From positions 3,782,001-3,846,000 of the forward strand of contig JANTQA010000047.1 of the NCBI GenBank assembly GCA_027625915.1: a stretch of DNA of 64,000 nt, in the 5' to 3' direction. Position numbers and translations under genes: made by a program. Positions within the stretch are counted from its first letter, which is position 1; each line of letters starts with the position of its first letter. Shown in pieces: positions 12,570-21,700 of this stretch. Source of the DNA: Anaeramoeba flamelloides. Its lineage: Eukaryota > Metamonada > Anaeramoebidae. The notes below the pieces were generated by a model, which was given only the letters and a program-made list of their open reading frames with translations, had not been told where the DNA came from and searched no databases.

Positions 12570-12706
12570 AGATTAAAAAGAAAAGAGAATACTTGTTTTT
12601 GTTCATCAAAAGTTTCGTTAACAAATCTATTCACCAAGCAGGTTTTCCCAACAAAAGTATTTCCTAAAAGAACAATTTTCATATCAACTTGTTGGTTATG
12701 CTTCAT
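2323..12706 (-). CDS. rab24: Rab24-type small GTPase, five exons
   Basis: The spliced gene is join of minus-strand exons 12706-12593, 12442-12374, 10544-10466, 2899-2801 and 2618-2323, giving 657 nt and 218 residues with all junctions in frame and all introns GT-AG. Features: P-loop GNTFVGKT (15-22), TIG switch I (39-41), WDTAGQE (61-67), G4 motif as GTKVDL (118-123), ETSAK (150-154), and a GGCC end for double geranylgeranylation. Several positions are typical of Rab24 rather than other Rabs: VDxKxVxLG before the P-loop, TLGIWDTAG, AIxCYD, and TK instead of NK in G4. In animals Rab24 works in late autophagosome clearance; that role here is inferred from family. Unlike mammalian Rab24 the G3 motif keeps the catalytic Gln. 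Introns are 150, 1829, 7566 and 182 nt. The codon split across the 7.6-kb intron (G plus AC gives Asp88) restores the Rab YDxxD motif, which argues the distant exons belong together. Confidence 0.88.
2903..2957 (-). repeat. 18-bp tandem repeat at the 3' end of Rab24 intron 3
   Basis: About three copies of an 18-bp unit lie directly next to exon 4. Read on the gene strand each unit carries CTAATATTTTCATT, that is, a branch-point-like CTAAT followed by a short pyrimidine-leaning stretch, and the last copy runs straight into the acceptor AG. The copies are nearly identical. Confidence 0.8.
3708..4380 (+). repeat. Dispersed repeat block, inverted copy at 42975-43735
   Basis: From CACTAGTATGAA at the left to the AGCTAATGG region at the right, this block matches the region 43735-42975 in reverse: shared landmarks are CTTGAGGATG, GTATTTATTGTTTTTAATA, AGTCTCTAG, TTTTGGGGTAA and ACTGATAATAAATATTG. 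The right part (4066-4380) is an FB-1 foldback ladder with alternating CCTAAC and its complement. Similarity is patchy, so the block is old. Confidence 0.6.
4666..4743. mobile_element. 78-bp palindromic mini-element related to PAL-1
   Basis: The ends AAGTGTAAATATGA and TCATATTTACACTT are exact inverses, and the AAGTGTAAAT terminus matches the PAL-1 foldbacks at 22109 and 41553. It would be a deletion derivative with almost no interior. No clear target duplication. Confidence 0.6.
4826..5644. mobile_element. TTAA-1 element, 819 bp
   Basis: The left end TTAAGGACTATCTAAAA and the right end TTTTAGATAATCCTTAA are inverted repeats with few mismatches, followed inwards by GGCCA on both sides. TTAA is at both edges, the target used by piggyBac-like transposons, but the terminal bases are GGA/GGG rather than CCC, so the superfamily is uncertain. 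A 96-bp palindrome sits inside (5383-5478). A second member is at 30574-31327. No transposase frame. Confidence 0.65.
5383..5478. mobile_element. 96-bp palindrome nested in the TTAA-1 element
   Basis: CATATCCCAACCATGTTCG at the left and its near-perfect inverse (AACATGGTTGGGATATG) at the right enclose about 40 bp of unpaired DNA. It is GC-richer than its host element and was probably inserted into it. Confidence 0.7.
6059..6148. mobile_element. MITE TA-D, 90-bp mini copy
   Basis: The element has CAGCTGTTCCAAGGCTACC at the left and GGTAGCCTTGGAACGGCTG at the right, flanked on both sides by TA (6057-6058, 6149-6150). The terminal 26 bp match the 402-bp foldback at 28824-29225; the interior is a short AT palindrome. 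Confidence 0.85.
6165..6258. repeat. AAATCACAG nonamer repeats, plus sense
   Basis: Several perfect and degenerate copies of the 9-mer AAATCACAG, broken by a 30-bp non-repeat stretch. The complementary orientation occurs at 6548-6592 and an independent array at 25583-25622. Confidence 0.75.
6548..6592. repeat. TTTCTGTGA nonamer array
   Basis: About five tandem copies of TTTCTGTGA, the reverse complement of the unit at 6165-6258, so the two arrays face each other across roughly 290 bp and could pair. Confidence 0.8.
9688..10211. mobile_element. MITE N-1, diverged copy in Rab24 intron 3
   Basis: Aligns along its length with 39599-40126 and 27954-28468: shared AATACAATTTCCTGA, GGAAATAATTTTGATTTTT, and the AAATTTCAACAAATTTA and CATTTCAATT regions. 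Ends are imperfect inverted repeats (ATTCAAAAATTTTGAAATGG and its relative at the right). Limits approximate. Confidence 0.65.
10263..10375 (+). repeat. Dispersed repeat, inverted copy at 15875-15975
   Basis: Shared anchors with the reverse complement of 15875-15975 are GTTAAAGAG, TTTGAAGTGACTA, CTTCTAATTCAAA and TTAATTTAG. About 110 bp and moderately diverged. The frames that look protein-like here differ between the copies, so I treat it as a repeat rather than an exon. Confidence 0.6.
11349..11566. mobile_element. MITE TA-B, copy 1 (218 bp)
   Basis: TA at 11347-11348 and 11567-11568 flanks inverted ends: left GCAAAATAAATTGAAC then AAAATTTTCATTCAGCTTTCC-like, right GGAAGGATGAATGAAAATTTT then ATTTGACAATTAATAG. 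Family copies are 14191-14424 and 49795-50004. Its right TA is also the left TA of the next element. Confidence 0.85.
11569..11853. mobile_element. MITE TA-C, copy 1 (285 bp)
   Basis: The left end CTGCCGTTTTAAAAATGTGA and right end CTCACTTTTTTAAAATGGCTG (shown across its last bases) are inverted repeats flanked by TA (11567-11568, 11854-11855). The other clear member is 20232-20537; single related ends occur near 44155 and 12068. Confidence 0.8.
12537..12568. repeat. 32-base A run (T run on the gene strand) in Rab24 intron 1
   Basis: An uninterrupted run of 32 A on the plus strand inside the 150-nt first intron. Its length is likely to vary between clones or reads. It begins about 95 nt upstream of the acceptor on the gene strand, so it is not the splice-site pyrimidine tract itself. 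Confidence 0.9.
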
Positions 12707-13432
12707 AGTTAATTAAGTATTAAAAGTTTTTAAAAAATGATTATATTTTGCTATTTGTCCTCAAATGAGATTTATCTCAGTTGCCTTGGACTAAAGATTA
12801 AGATTTTTTTTCCTACTCCAGTGATAAAGGTAACTCTATAAAATCAAAAAATTTTACGTCTCGATGAAAAATAAAAGTCGAAGATCTTTGTAAATAATTT
12901 CTACTAATTAATTAGTTAGAATTTTTTGTAATTCTTTTTATTTCAATAAATTCTTCTGGATTTAAAAAGTGAGACACTTGAAATTTACCTTATGAGGTTT
13001 ATAACGAAAAACTACTAGTCGTCAAGCTAAAAAATGTGTGATAATAAAATAGTGTTTGAAATATAAAATAGATACAAAATTCACTCTTTTGCTTTTTTCA
13101 AGCCATCTTTAGTACTTTCCTTTAGAATTATCATTTCGTCGTCAATAACAATTACTCAAAAAAACAATTAAAAGTAAAAGATACTTAGATTGTCTCATTT
13201 TATTTAGTACAGAGAAAAACAAAGAGATAATAGATAATTTTTTGTTTGTGTTCCATTTTTTCTATTTTTATAACTCGACTTTTCAAAATAGTTCTTGAAA
13301 TATAAAGATTTCAAAAACCAACTAATTTTACAGAGTTTGCTAACACTTAAACCAATACAGTCTTTGTTCAAAATTGAGTAAACAATTTACAAATGGAAAA
13401 GTAAGTAAAAAGTTTGTACCGTTTAATTTTAG

Positions 13433-13569
13433 TTTGTTTGTATATTGAAATTTGGTATGGAATTAAGGACTATTCATATTTCAAACCCGATAGGGATTGG
13501 AATACAATTTTTAGCCATCTGAATAGGATTGAAAGGAGTGTAAATAGAAAGAAAGTCAAGATACAGTGA
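13433..13569 (+). pseudogene. Unidentified coding-like fragment ended by a MITE
   Basis: After a plausible TTTTAG acceptor there is a 45-codon open run with residues such as WYGIKDYSYFKPDRDW and SHLNRIERSVNRKKVKIQ, much GC-richer and more protein-like than the surroundings. Its stop codon lies inside the terminal repeat of the TA-A element that begins at 13564, so the original frame was interrupted by that insertion. The family is not recognised; it might be a host exon or a remnant of a transposon gene. Confidence 0.35.
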
Positions 13570-14040
13570 TTATATTAATGCGTGCCCAAATACTATAATC
13601 TGTGTTTCAAAATATTATCCTTTCTTTTTTTTCTTCTTGTTCCAATGCAACATCTTACCAACTAACGAATAGTATACCTAAGTTCAAATCAATTTTGAAA
13701 GTAAACATCTGGGTATATTCAGTAAAATTTAAATTATTCATGCAAATAGTTGAAAATTTTTCATAATATTCTCAATTTTTTAGAATTTTTTTGGATGAAA
13801 AAAAAATTCAAAAAATTTTTCTCTATTTTTTCAGATAAATTTTGCAATTTGATCCTTCATTTTTAGAATTTCTTTTTGAAATAATAGAACTTTAAGTAAG
13901 CAATACTGTATTTACTTCTTGTTTATTGTTGATTTCTTTGACCGATTGGTGTATAGGTCTTCTATAACAAAAAAAAAAAAATACACTTTTTATTTCGAAA
14001 CATGGATTAAATTTTTTTGCAGGCTTTTTTTTGAATTTAG
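13564..14040 (+). mobile_element. MITE TA-A, copy 1 (477 bp)
   Basis: Flanked by TA at 13562-13563 and 14041-14042. Left end CAGTGATTATATTAATGCGT, right end a degenerate inverse of it. The interior matches the other copies: TATAATCTGTGTTTCAAAA, AGTATACCTAAGTTCAAATC, ATTTTGAAAGTAAA, TTATTCATGCAAATAGT and TTCTATAACAAAAA. Similar length to copies at 47483 and 57526. Confidence 0.85.
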
Positions 14041-14190
14041 TATGTGATTTTTGAGAATTTTTTAGGAACAATTTACAGAAACATTTAGTCTTCCAAAAAT
14101 TGAATTAGATTTGTTACCAAACTTTGTCAAATGTAATATCATTTTTTTTATATCACTAATAGTTCTATCTGATTTTAGTTTTCAAGGTTA

Positions 14191-14424
14191 CTATTTATTT
14201 CAAAATAAATGGACAAAAATTTTCTTTCATCTTTCTGATCAGCTTTTCAAAAAATGATTATTAAAAATATAACTATCATTTCATATTTTTACTTCGTTGA
14301 ACGGGCTTATATTAATGGATTCCAATTTTTAGAATTGAGGATTTGATGCTTTATTTTAAATCTTGTGGCGAATTTTTGGGATAATCCAAATAGAAAATAT
14401 TGATCTCTATTTTGCACATAACAG
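14191..14424. mobile_element. MITE TA-B, copy 2 (234 bp)
   Basis: TA flanks at 14189-14190 and 14425-14426. Left CTATTTATTTCAAAATAAAT followed by AAAATTTTC, right TATTTTGCACATAACAG. Ends match 49795-50004, the interior is more diverged. Confidence 0.75.
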
Positions 14425-15874
14425 TATTTTCCTAATTATAATTCGATATCAAATAAATTTTTAAAATAGTTAGAAACATAAAAAAATGTTTTAATTTTTT
14501 ATTCAGAAAAAAGGCTAAAAATGATAAATAACAAAATATAAAATAGCTTGTACACTTTGAAGTAAATTTTATGATTATTTAAAAATAATTTGAATATGGA
14601 TAGTAGTATGGAAATTTTTTTATTCGAGTCTTTTCAATTTATATATTAATTTTGTATTTGATTAATCACAAAAATTGTTTTTAACCAAATTGAAAAATTT
14701 TTCAAAAAAAAAAAAAACATATTTTAAAAATTGTCACTAGATATCTTGACTCAAAATTTTGTAAAGTTTATAAATATATTGTTTATATTAAAAAAGGAGT
14801 ATTTTTTAATCATGGAATAGGGACAATATTTTTAAAAAAAAAATAACCAAAGGGGTATTATATTTTTCATACAAATATGAAATGAGTTGAAAAAAACTAA
14901 CAATATGAAATATGAATAAAAGTAAAAAAAAATATCTCAAAAAGAAAATTATGTAAACTCACAATTATATTTTTTTTTTACAATTCAATCTTCCATTGGA
15001 GTTACTCTGGATTGGTTAATTATAAATTATTCCCTTAAAAACTTAAATAATATTTCAGAACAAGACAAGAGGATTAATAAGAACTCAATGAAAATGGAGA
15101 TCGAAAAATATTTTTTTATTAAATTATCAAAACCCATAAATAAAATAAAAATACAAAAATTTTTAATAGAAATTATTAACAAACATCAAAAAACGTACTT
15201 TTTTTTCAATAAATTTTGATCTAATTATGCTATCAAACAATTAAATGAGTATTCTATCTTCATATTATTTCATGAACTTTAGGTAGTTTTATTTCTTAGT
15301 TCATAAATAAAAACGTTATTTATAAAAAGGATTTGATATTAAATATTTAGTAAATTACAAAACAAGTTTACTAACAATTAAAAAAAAATCTTTTTCTGGG
15401 TTATTTTCAGGTCTGGTATTTTTTTCAATACTCTAATCAATGGTATTTATTATTTTTTTTATTGAAAAGAAAATAAAAGTAATAATTTTTATACAGGTTT
15501 AATCATTTAAATTTCATTTATATACCTAGTTTACCGGATTTGCATAGATTTCACCCGGTTTAAAAGAAAAGCTTAAAATTAGTACTGGTGTAACAATATA
15601 TTTATTTTCTTATTTAACTTTAATCCAGATTTGTGTTATAAAAAAGGGGACAAAATAGTTCAAAGATAGAATAATTATGTTATTGTGTTTTTTTTTTTTT
15701 TGATATTGAAAAATAAAATAATACGTATTGATTTTTACATTGTTTAAAAGATTTTTATTTTTTGTTTTACTTTTTCATATGAGGAATTTTATTACAAAAA
15801 TAGTAATTCAAGATTCAATTAATTATCATTTTTTTACAAATTTCATATTTTTACTCTTACTTACTTTTAGAAAA

Positions 15875-15975
15875 CTAAATTAAGATTTAAATGCTTCTGA
15901 TGGCTGTATCTATTAGATACTCTTTGAATTAGAAGCCTCGATTTAGTCACTTCAAAATTCCCTCTTTAACAGATT
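15875..15975 (-). repeat. Dispersed repeat, inverted copy of 10263-10375
   Basis: See the partner at 10263-10375. On the minus strand the run from GTTAAAGAGGG to TTAATTTAG aligns base by base with gaps to the copy in Rab24 intron 3. Confidence 0.6.
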
Positions 15976-17703
15976 AGATGATATTTCATCTAACTCTTAA
16001 CAATAAATCCAAAACTCAATTAATTGTTTGATTAAGAGTAATCATTCAAGAAGTGTTGTTAATTATATAATAAATTAAATAAATAAAAAAAAATAAATTA
16101 ATGAGAAAATGTCATTTATTTTTCGATAAAATTTTAATAAATAACGAATCAAGAGAAAAATGAAATACCTTTCTTTTTGTCAAAATTAAAATTTTAATCT
16201 GAATAAATGTCTAAACCTCAATATTTAAAAAAAGGTGAATACAAAAAAAAAACAAAAAAAAAAAAAAAATCGTAAAATAATTTCGAATCTATACATCAAA
16301 TTAAACAATTAAATTTTTTTTTTAATAGATGTAGTAATCATCACTAAATCAAATAAAAAATATAAAAAATCTTTTAAATAGATTCAAATATATTAAAATA
16401 ATCTTCAAAACTAAAGAAGGTTTTTTTTTTATTTATTTTGTTATTAGTAAAGCTAAGAAAAAAATATTAGTGAAATTTGAATTTTTCCTTTCAAAATTAA
16501 TCCAGATCTTAGAAATTAATTTTTAATAAATCATCTCTTATTCAATAATATTATTTATTTCATACCTAGATTTTAAAAATTCAAACAATAAAAAAATATC
16601 AGTAAATCTTCAAAAAAAAAAAAAAATTACTCTTTCAAAATCAGGCTTGAGCTTTTGACAAAATCATTTAAATTTGAAAAAAAAATCTTTAAAAAAATTT
16701 CCAAATTTTAGAAAGAAAAAAAACAATTATTTATTTCAAATTTAATTAATTTTTTTTTTTTTAAATTAAATTATTTATAATAAAATATGTATGTATGTTG
16801 CTATTGAATACTAATCATTATGTAACAAATTAACCGTGTGATGTTAAAATATCGCATATAACGAATAAATTGTTTATTGGGTGTATTTTAAGTAATGTTG
16901 GTGTGTCTAAAAGAGCCCAAAAAAAAAAAAAAAAAATCAAGTAAAGTATGATGTGTTTTAATCATTGTAAATAAAAAATTTTCGAGATCTAGACAAATTT
17001 TGAAAAAAGAAAAAAAAAAAGATTTTTCCAAAATTTCAATGGAAAAAAAAATAAAATCACAAAAATCAAGAAACAATTTAGTAAATGTTGAAATAATTTT
17101 CTCAAGTTATTTTTTAATGTGAGCAATTAATCAAGTTTTATTTATAAAATTTGCTTTATAAGATAATTTTTTATAAATTCTATACCTTAGAATCCTCGAA
17201 TAATAATTCAAATTAAATGTTTTCTTTGGAAGGCAATTAGGATATTTGGGTATCTAAGGGGTATATATTTTATAAAACAGGGTTAATTTATTTATTTTAT
17301 TTTATTTTTTTTTATTTTTTTTTAATGATATAAAACTTCCCAATTTGATTAAAATACATTTCAGTTAATTCATCATTAGTTGTATGAGTTGGTACAAATC
17401 CTTAGGTTATTCTTTAAAAAATTAAAAATAAATAAAAACAATTATATTATTAGATGATATTTTTGTTTGAATTTATTAATAAAGAAAAAAAAACAATCAA
17501 AGTATGTTAATTTGGCTATTTCTTTTTAATCCTTGAAATAAATACAAACAAAATAAAGTTAAAAATAATCAAACGAAAATAAACCCTTAAGTTAGTATCA
17601 CTTACAAGACACAAGCTTTAAACAATAATTTCAGGTATAAAAAAAATCGAAATTAAGTTGAATTTTTAGGGAATTTTCATTTTTTTCAAATTAATTTGAT
17701 AGA

Positions 17704-17806
17704 TTATATGTGGAATAGGCAATGTCTTAATATTTTAAGTTTTTTTACTAAATTTGTCCTTTTTCCAAAAACTTTAAATATTAAGACTTTACATTTGGAA
17801 CATGTG
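17704..17806. repeat. Imperfect 100-bp palindrome
   Basis: AATGTCTTAATATTTTAAGT pairs with ACTTTAAATATTAAGACTTT, and the outer TGTGGAATAGG and CATTTGGAACATG pair loosely. It resembles the other palindromic mini-elements but has no sibling in the window. Confidence 0.6.
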
Positions 17807-18724
17807 ATCTGAATTTTGTAATCTAACTTGTAATTTTTTTTGTATATACAATTTTGTTCAAAATTTGTAACTTAAAAATGGTACGCTCTGTAACTCTTCT
17901 TTTATATTAGGAAATAGTTTTAAATTATATTGTTGTGAATAATAACCAACCTTCGTAAATAGGTTGATGAAATTAATATAAGGAGAATTAGAATTTAAAG
18001 TCACACTCCACAAAACACTTTGTTTTGGATTCGAATTTTAATTTACTTTGAAAAATTCCTGATTATTTTGATCATTTTTCCTACAGTTCTCAATTAAATT
18101 TCGAATAATCTCAAAACTGTATCACTTTTTTTTAACAACACTTATGAGTATTTTATTTTTCTGATAAATCAAGTTATTTCGATAACTATTTTTCAACTTT
18201 TTTTCTCAAAAAAATAATGGGATAAAAAGAGACAAATACTTTTCACAAATAAGATCAAAAGGAAATTGGTTTTGAAACAAAAAAAATTTCATTTAAAGAT
18301 TGAGTTAAAAAGTGATTTCTTTTGGTAAAAAAAATGTAAATGAAAAAAGAGCTAAAAAATTGGGAAACTTGCAAAATAATCAAAAACATGAACAAAGAGT
18401 TCTATTGGTGTGCTGAATTTATGTTCGAACAGTGATCACATTGAAAGTTTGTCAGTTGAAACAAAAATTTTCTTCCATAAATTGAATTCATTTTACTAAA
18501 GAAGGCAATCTTAAACTGTTTGAATGATTCCCACAAGACTAAATTCTCAGATTTTGTCTAACAAACACACTCAAGACTGGTCTCGCAAAACAACACTAGT
18601 TCTTGTGGAAACAATCTTGTCAAACTTTGAAACAAAATTTGAAGGAGAAAAATCTTTTCCGAAAAATCATTTTTTGGAAAATACTGCTTTTTTCAATCTT
18701 TTTTTTTTACAAATTTGCAAAATT

Positions 18725-21700
18725 ATGGGAAATATAAGTGCCTCTGTTGAGTACAACAAAAAAGAGTTTAAACAACACAAAAAAAAGTTATCGAATTCAC
18801 AAGAACCGATTCTTCTTCTTCAACCTTCCAACAAGATTATTTTTACCAACAAATCTGCACAACAATTGTTTTGGATTGGATCTCGTAAAAATAAAAATAA
18901 AACGATCTTTAGTATTTCTTCAAGTAAAACCTTGTCCAACACAAACAAAAAAAACAAACAAACAAACAAATAAACAAACAAACAAATAAACAAACAAACA
19001 AACAAATAAAAAAAATATTATTTTTTCGAATTTTGATTTGAAAAAACACGTTAATTTCCCTTTTTAACAAAAAATTCTCTTCTTTTAAATGAGCAAAATA
19101 ACACCCACTAAACCAAATCAAAAAAAAACCCATAATAACACAAACTTAAAACTAACAATGAAAAATCTCAAATAATTAAAAAGAATATCAACCACAACAA
19201 AAATCAAATACAACCTTTGCAGTCAAAAAGGTCAAAGAAGAAACCTTAAAGTACGTAAATTTTTTTTATAAAGTAAAAAATTTTTAAAAAAACTTTCAAA
19301 AAAAATGACTTAATTAAAAATAACCTTTCAATTGCTTTCTTGTTCTCTTGGATCGAATTCTTCTTTCTTTAATAATTTGAATTATTTTTTTTTGGTAATT
19401 AACCATACTAAAAAACTGACTTGTTTCCTCATATTAGGGCTGGTGGCTCACATTCCTTTGAGTGGAATTTTATCAAAAATAATGGAATCAAATTTTCCTC
19501 CAAAGTGACATTAATGTATTTAAGATCAAATTCACAGGCCTATGGCCAACTCAAGTTAGACAACAAACAAGCCAACGACAAAAGAGCACCGAGGACGAGA
19601 TCGAGGGTCTTCGCCTCAAGAAAGCCAAAAAGGGCAAAAAGTTTAGGTAGGGTAGGTCTCGTGAAGGGCAATTACAACAAAGCCGTTCTTTCACCAAAAG
19701 CAAACATCAGCGCCAAAAATAAAGGAAGCCTGACTCCAAAAAACACGACCACCAAAAAGAAAATCCTTCTTAATAGTTCCACGAAGAAGAATACAACCAA
19801 AAGCAATAAAAAGCCGATTAAAAAGAATAAAAAATCACTCACCAACAAAAAAACCAAAGGTGTCAACAAAAAAACGAAAAACAAGAACAACACCAAAAAA
19901 AAGAATAAGAAAGCGAAAAATAAAAAAAAAACAACAGCATCACCGATTTTAAAAAAAAGTGAACAAGATTTCCTTAGCGATTTACTTTCCATTCCTCAAA
20001 AGCAAACATCACAAAAGAACCAATCCACCAATAGCGATTCTATTGAAAGTTCTGCATTTTCCGTTTCGTCAACAATCTATGATTCACAAGATGATAATTT
20101 AAATGTTTCCACAGGTAAGAATATCTTTCCCCCTTTCCCCCGTCTACTTATATAGAGTATTAGTTACTATATTATTGGGATTTTACTATATTTAACTCGA
20201 AGAGAAACAATATGAACTTGGGAGACTTTTATAGCCATTTTAAAAAAGTGAGTAGATTTTTGAAAACAGGCTTTACTTAAAAAATAAAGTTGAAAAAAAA
20301 AAAAAGTGAGGAATCAAAAATTTTGAAAAGTTCATAACTTCCTACTCCAACCTCTGTCCCACCTTAAAAGATTTATTTGTTTCCGTTTATTAAAATAGAA
20401 AAAATGGTTTTGATGAAAAATATTTTTATTATTAAAAATAGATCCCACATTTTTAAAAAATTTAATTTTTGTACTGACAAGTTTTAATTTTATAGAATTT
20501 TAAAAAAAAAAGAACTCACATTTTTAAAATAGTTGTACTTTGAAAAAATATCAGAGTTTTTTTTTTATTATTTTAATTTAAGTGAGGAGTTTAGAATTCC
20601 TCTTGTTTGCCGTTAGGTTTTTTTTACTTTTTGAAATAAAAAGAAATTTTATTTAATTTTCTTTTCATTTCAAAAATTAAAAAAAATCGCCGTTAGCTTT
20701 TCTAGAATTTAAAATAATTGAGTAAAAATCATGGTTTTTTTCTCCATTCTTTTGGATTCTGGAAAACCACCAATATCATTTCTTGGATTTTCTGTTTATT
20801 TATAAAATCCATAGATTTTCTAAATAAAATAGAAAACCTCAAAAAAACCAAGAACACTTAACAAATAAAACATAAAACCTCAAGAAAAGCTAGTCGCTCT
20901 ACGGCACTTCCCGAATTCCTAAACTTGAATTTAGAAATTTTTTAAAAGATTCTAACATACAAAAAATATCAGAGTTTTAACACTGAGAATTTCTTGATTG
21001 TAAAATGACAAATCCCTAATTGGCACTGAAATTCTTTAAAAAAACCCAGGTATTCAACTTCTATCCTGTTAGGTAATCAATATTCTGTTTAAAATGCAGA
21101 AAAAACAATTAATTGGTTTTTGTTTTTCTTTTCAAGAGGGTTGTGTAAATAATCCATGCTGCGAACTTTAGCCCATTACGAAAATTTGACCCACGATCAA
21201 AAGATTGAATCACTGGAGAGATAAAAGAAATAAACCAATGAAATGACAGCAGCATATAATCAAGAAATAGGATTCTTTCAATATATTTTAAAAAAAGCAT
21301 TAACAAGATAATGAAAATCTTCAATTGAAATTTTTCGTCAAAAAAAAAAAAAAAAACAAAAAAGGTGAAAATTTTTATTTTTTTAAATTTTAACAAAAAA
21401 AAAGCATTTTCTTATTATTATTAATGGAAGAAGTGTAAATTACACTCTAAATGTCCTTTTACTTAAATTTCCTCAAAGGTAATTTAAGCGTAAAATCATA
21501 GATTTCACGATTGTTTAAGGGAAAGGCATACCCAAAATTTTTTATGTTTAAAAAGCAAAAACATAAAATTGAAAAAAAGTAAGGAAAAAAGAAAAAAAAA
21601 AAAAAAAGAAATTTAAAAAGGGTTTATAAGAAGCAATTGGTAAAAAATCAAAAAAAAAAAAAACAATGCTATCTTTTTAATTAAGGACTCCCAAAATAAC

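Larger units (their letters stand above)
12707..18724. other. 6-kb divergent intergenic region between the Rab24 and PAS genes
   Basis: The two genes point away from each other, so promoters of both lie here. Identified content: a coding-like fragment (13433-13569), MITEs TA-A (13564-14040) and TA-B (14191-14424), a dispersed repeat (15875-15975), and a hairpin (17704-17806). Stretches 14.4-15.8 and 16.0-17.7 kb are AT-rich with long A or T runs and nothing I can name. Neither gene shows a recognisable TATA or initiator motif that stands out from the background. Confidence 0.6.

Noticed and set aside
12388-12716. Overlapping open frames on both strands around Rab24 exon 1
   Set aside because: They read through the A/T homopolymer in intron 1; only the part up to the GTATTC donor at 12592 is coding.
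13092-13165. Minus run VIDDEMIILKESTKDGLKK before a stop
   Set aside because: About 24 codons; upstream frames and splice phases do not agree.
18524-18724. 67-residue upstream extension of the PAS protein
   Set aside because: In frame but runs through a T-tract just before the MGNISAS start, which matches the myristoylation pattern; kept as a less likely alternative.
18820-19133. Minus-strand VCLFVCLFICLF frames
   Set aside because: Translation of the (CAAA)n microsatellite.
19672-19992. 106-residue minus frame opposite the PAS gene linker
   Set aside because: Mirror of the Lys-rich coding strand; Phe/Leu-rich shadow.
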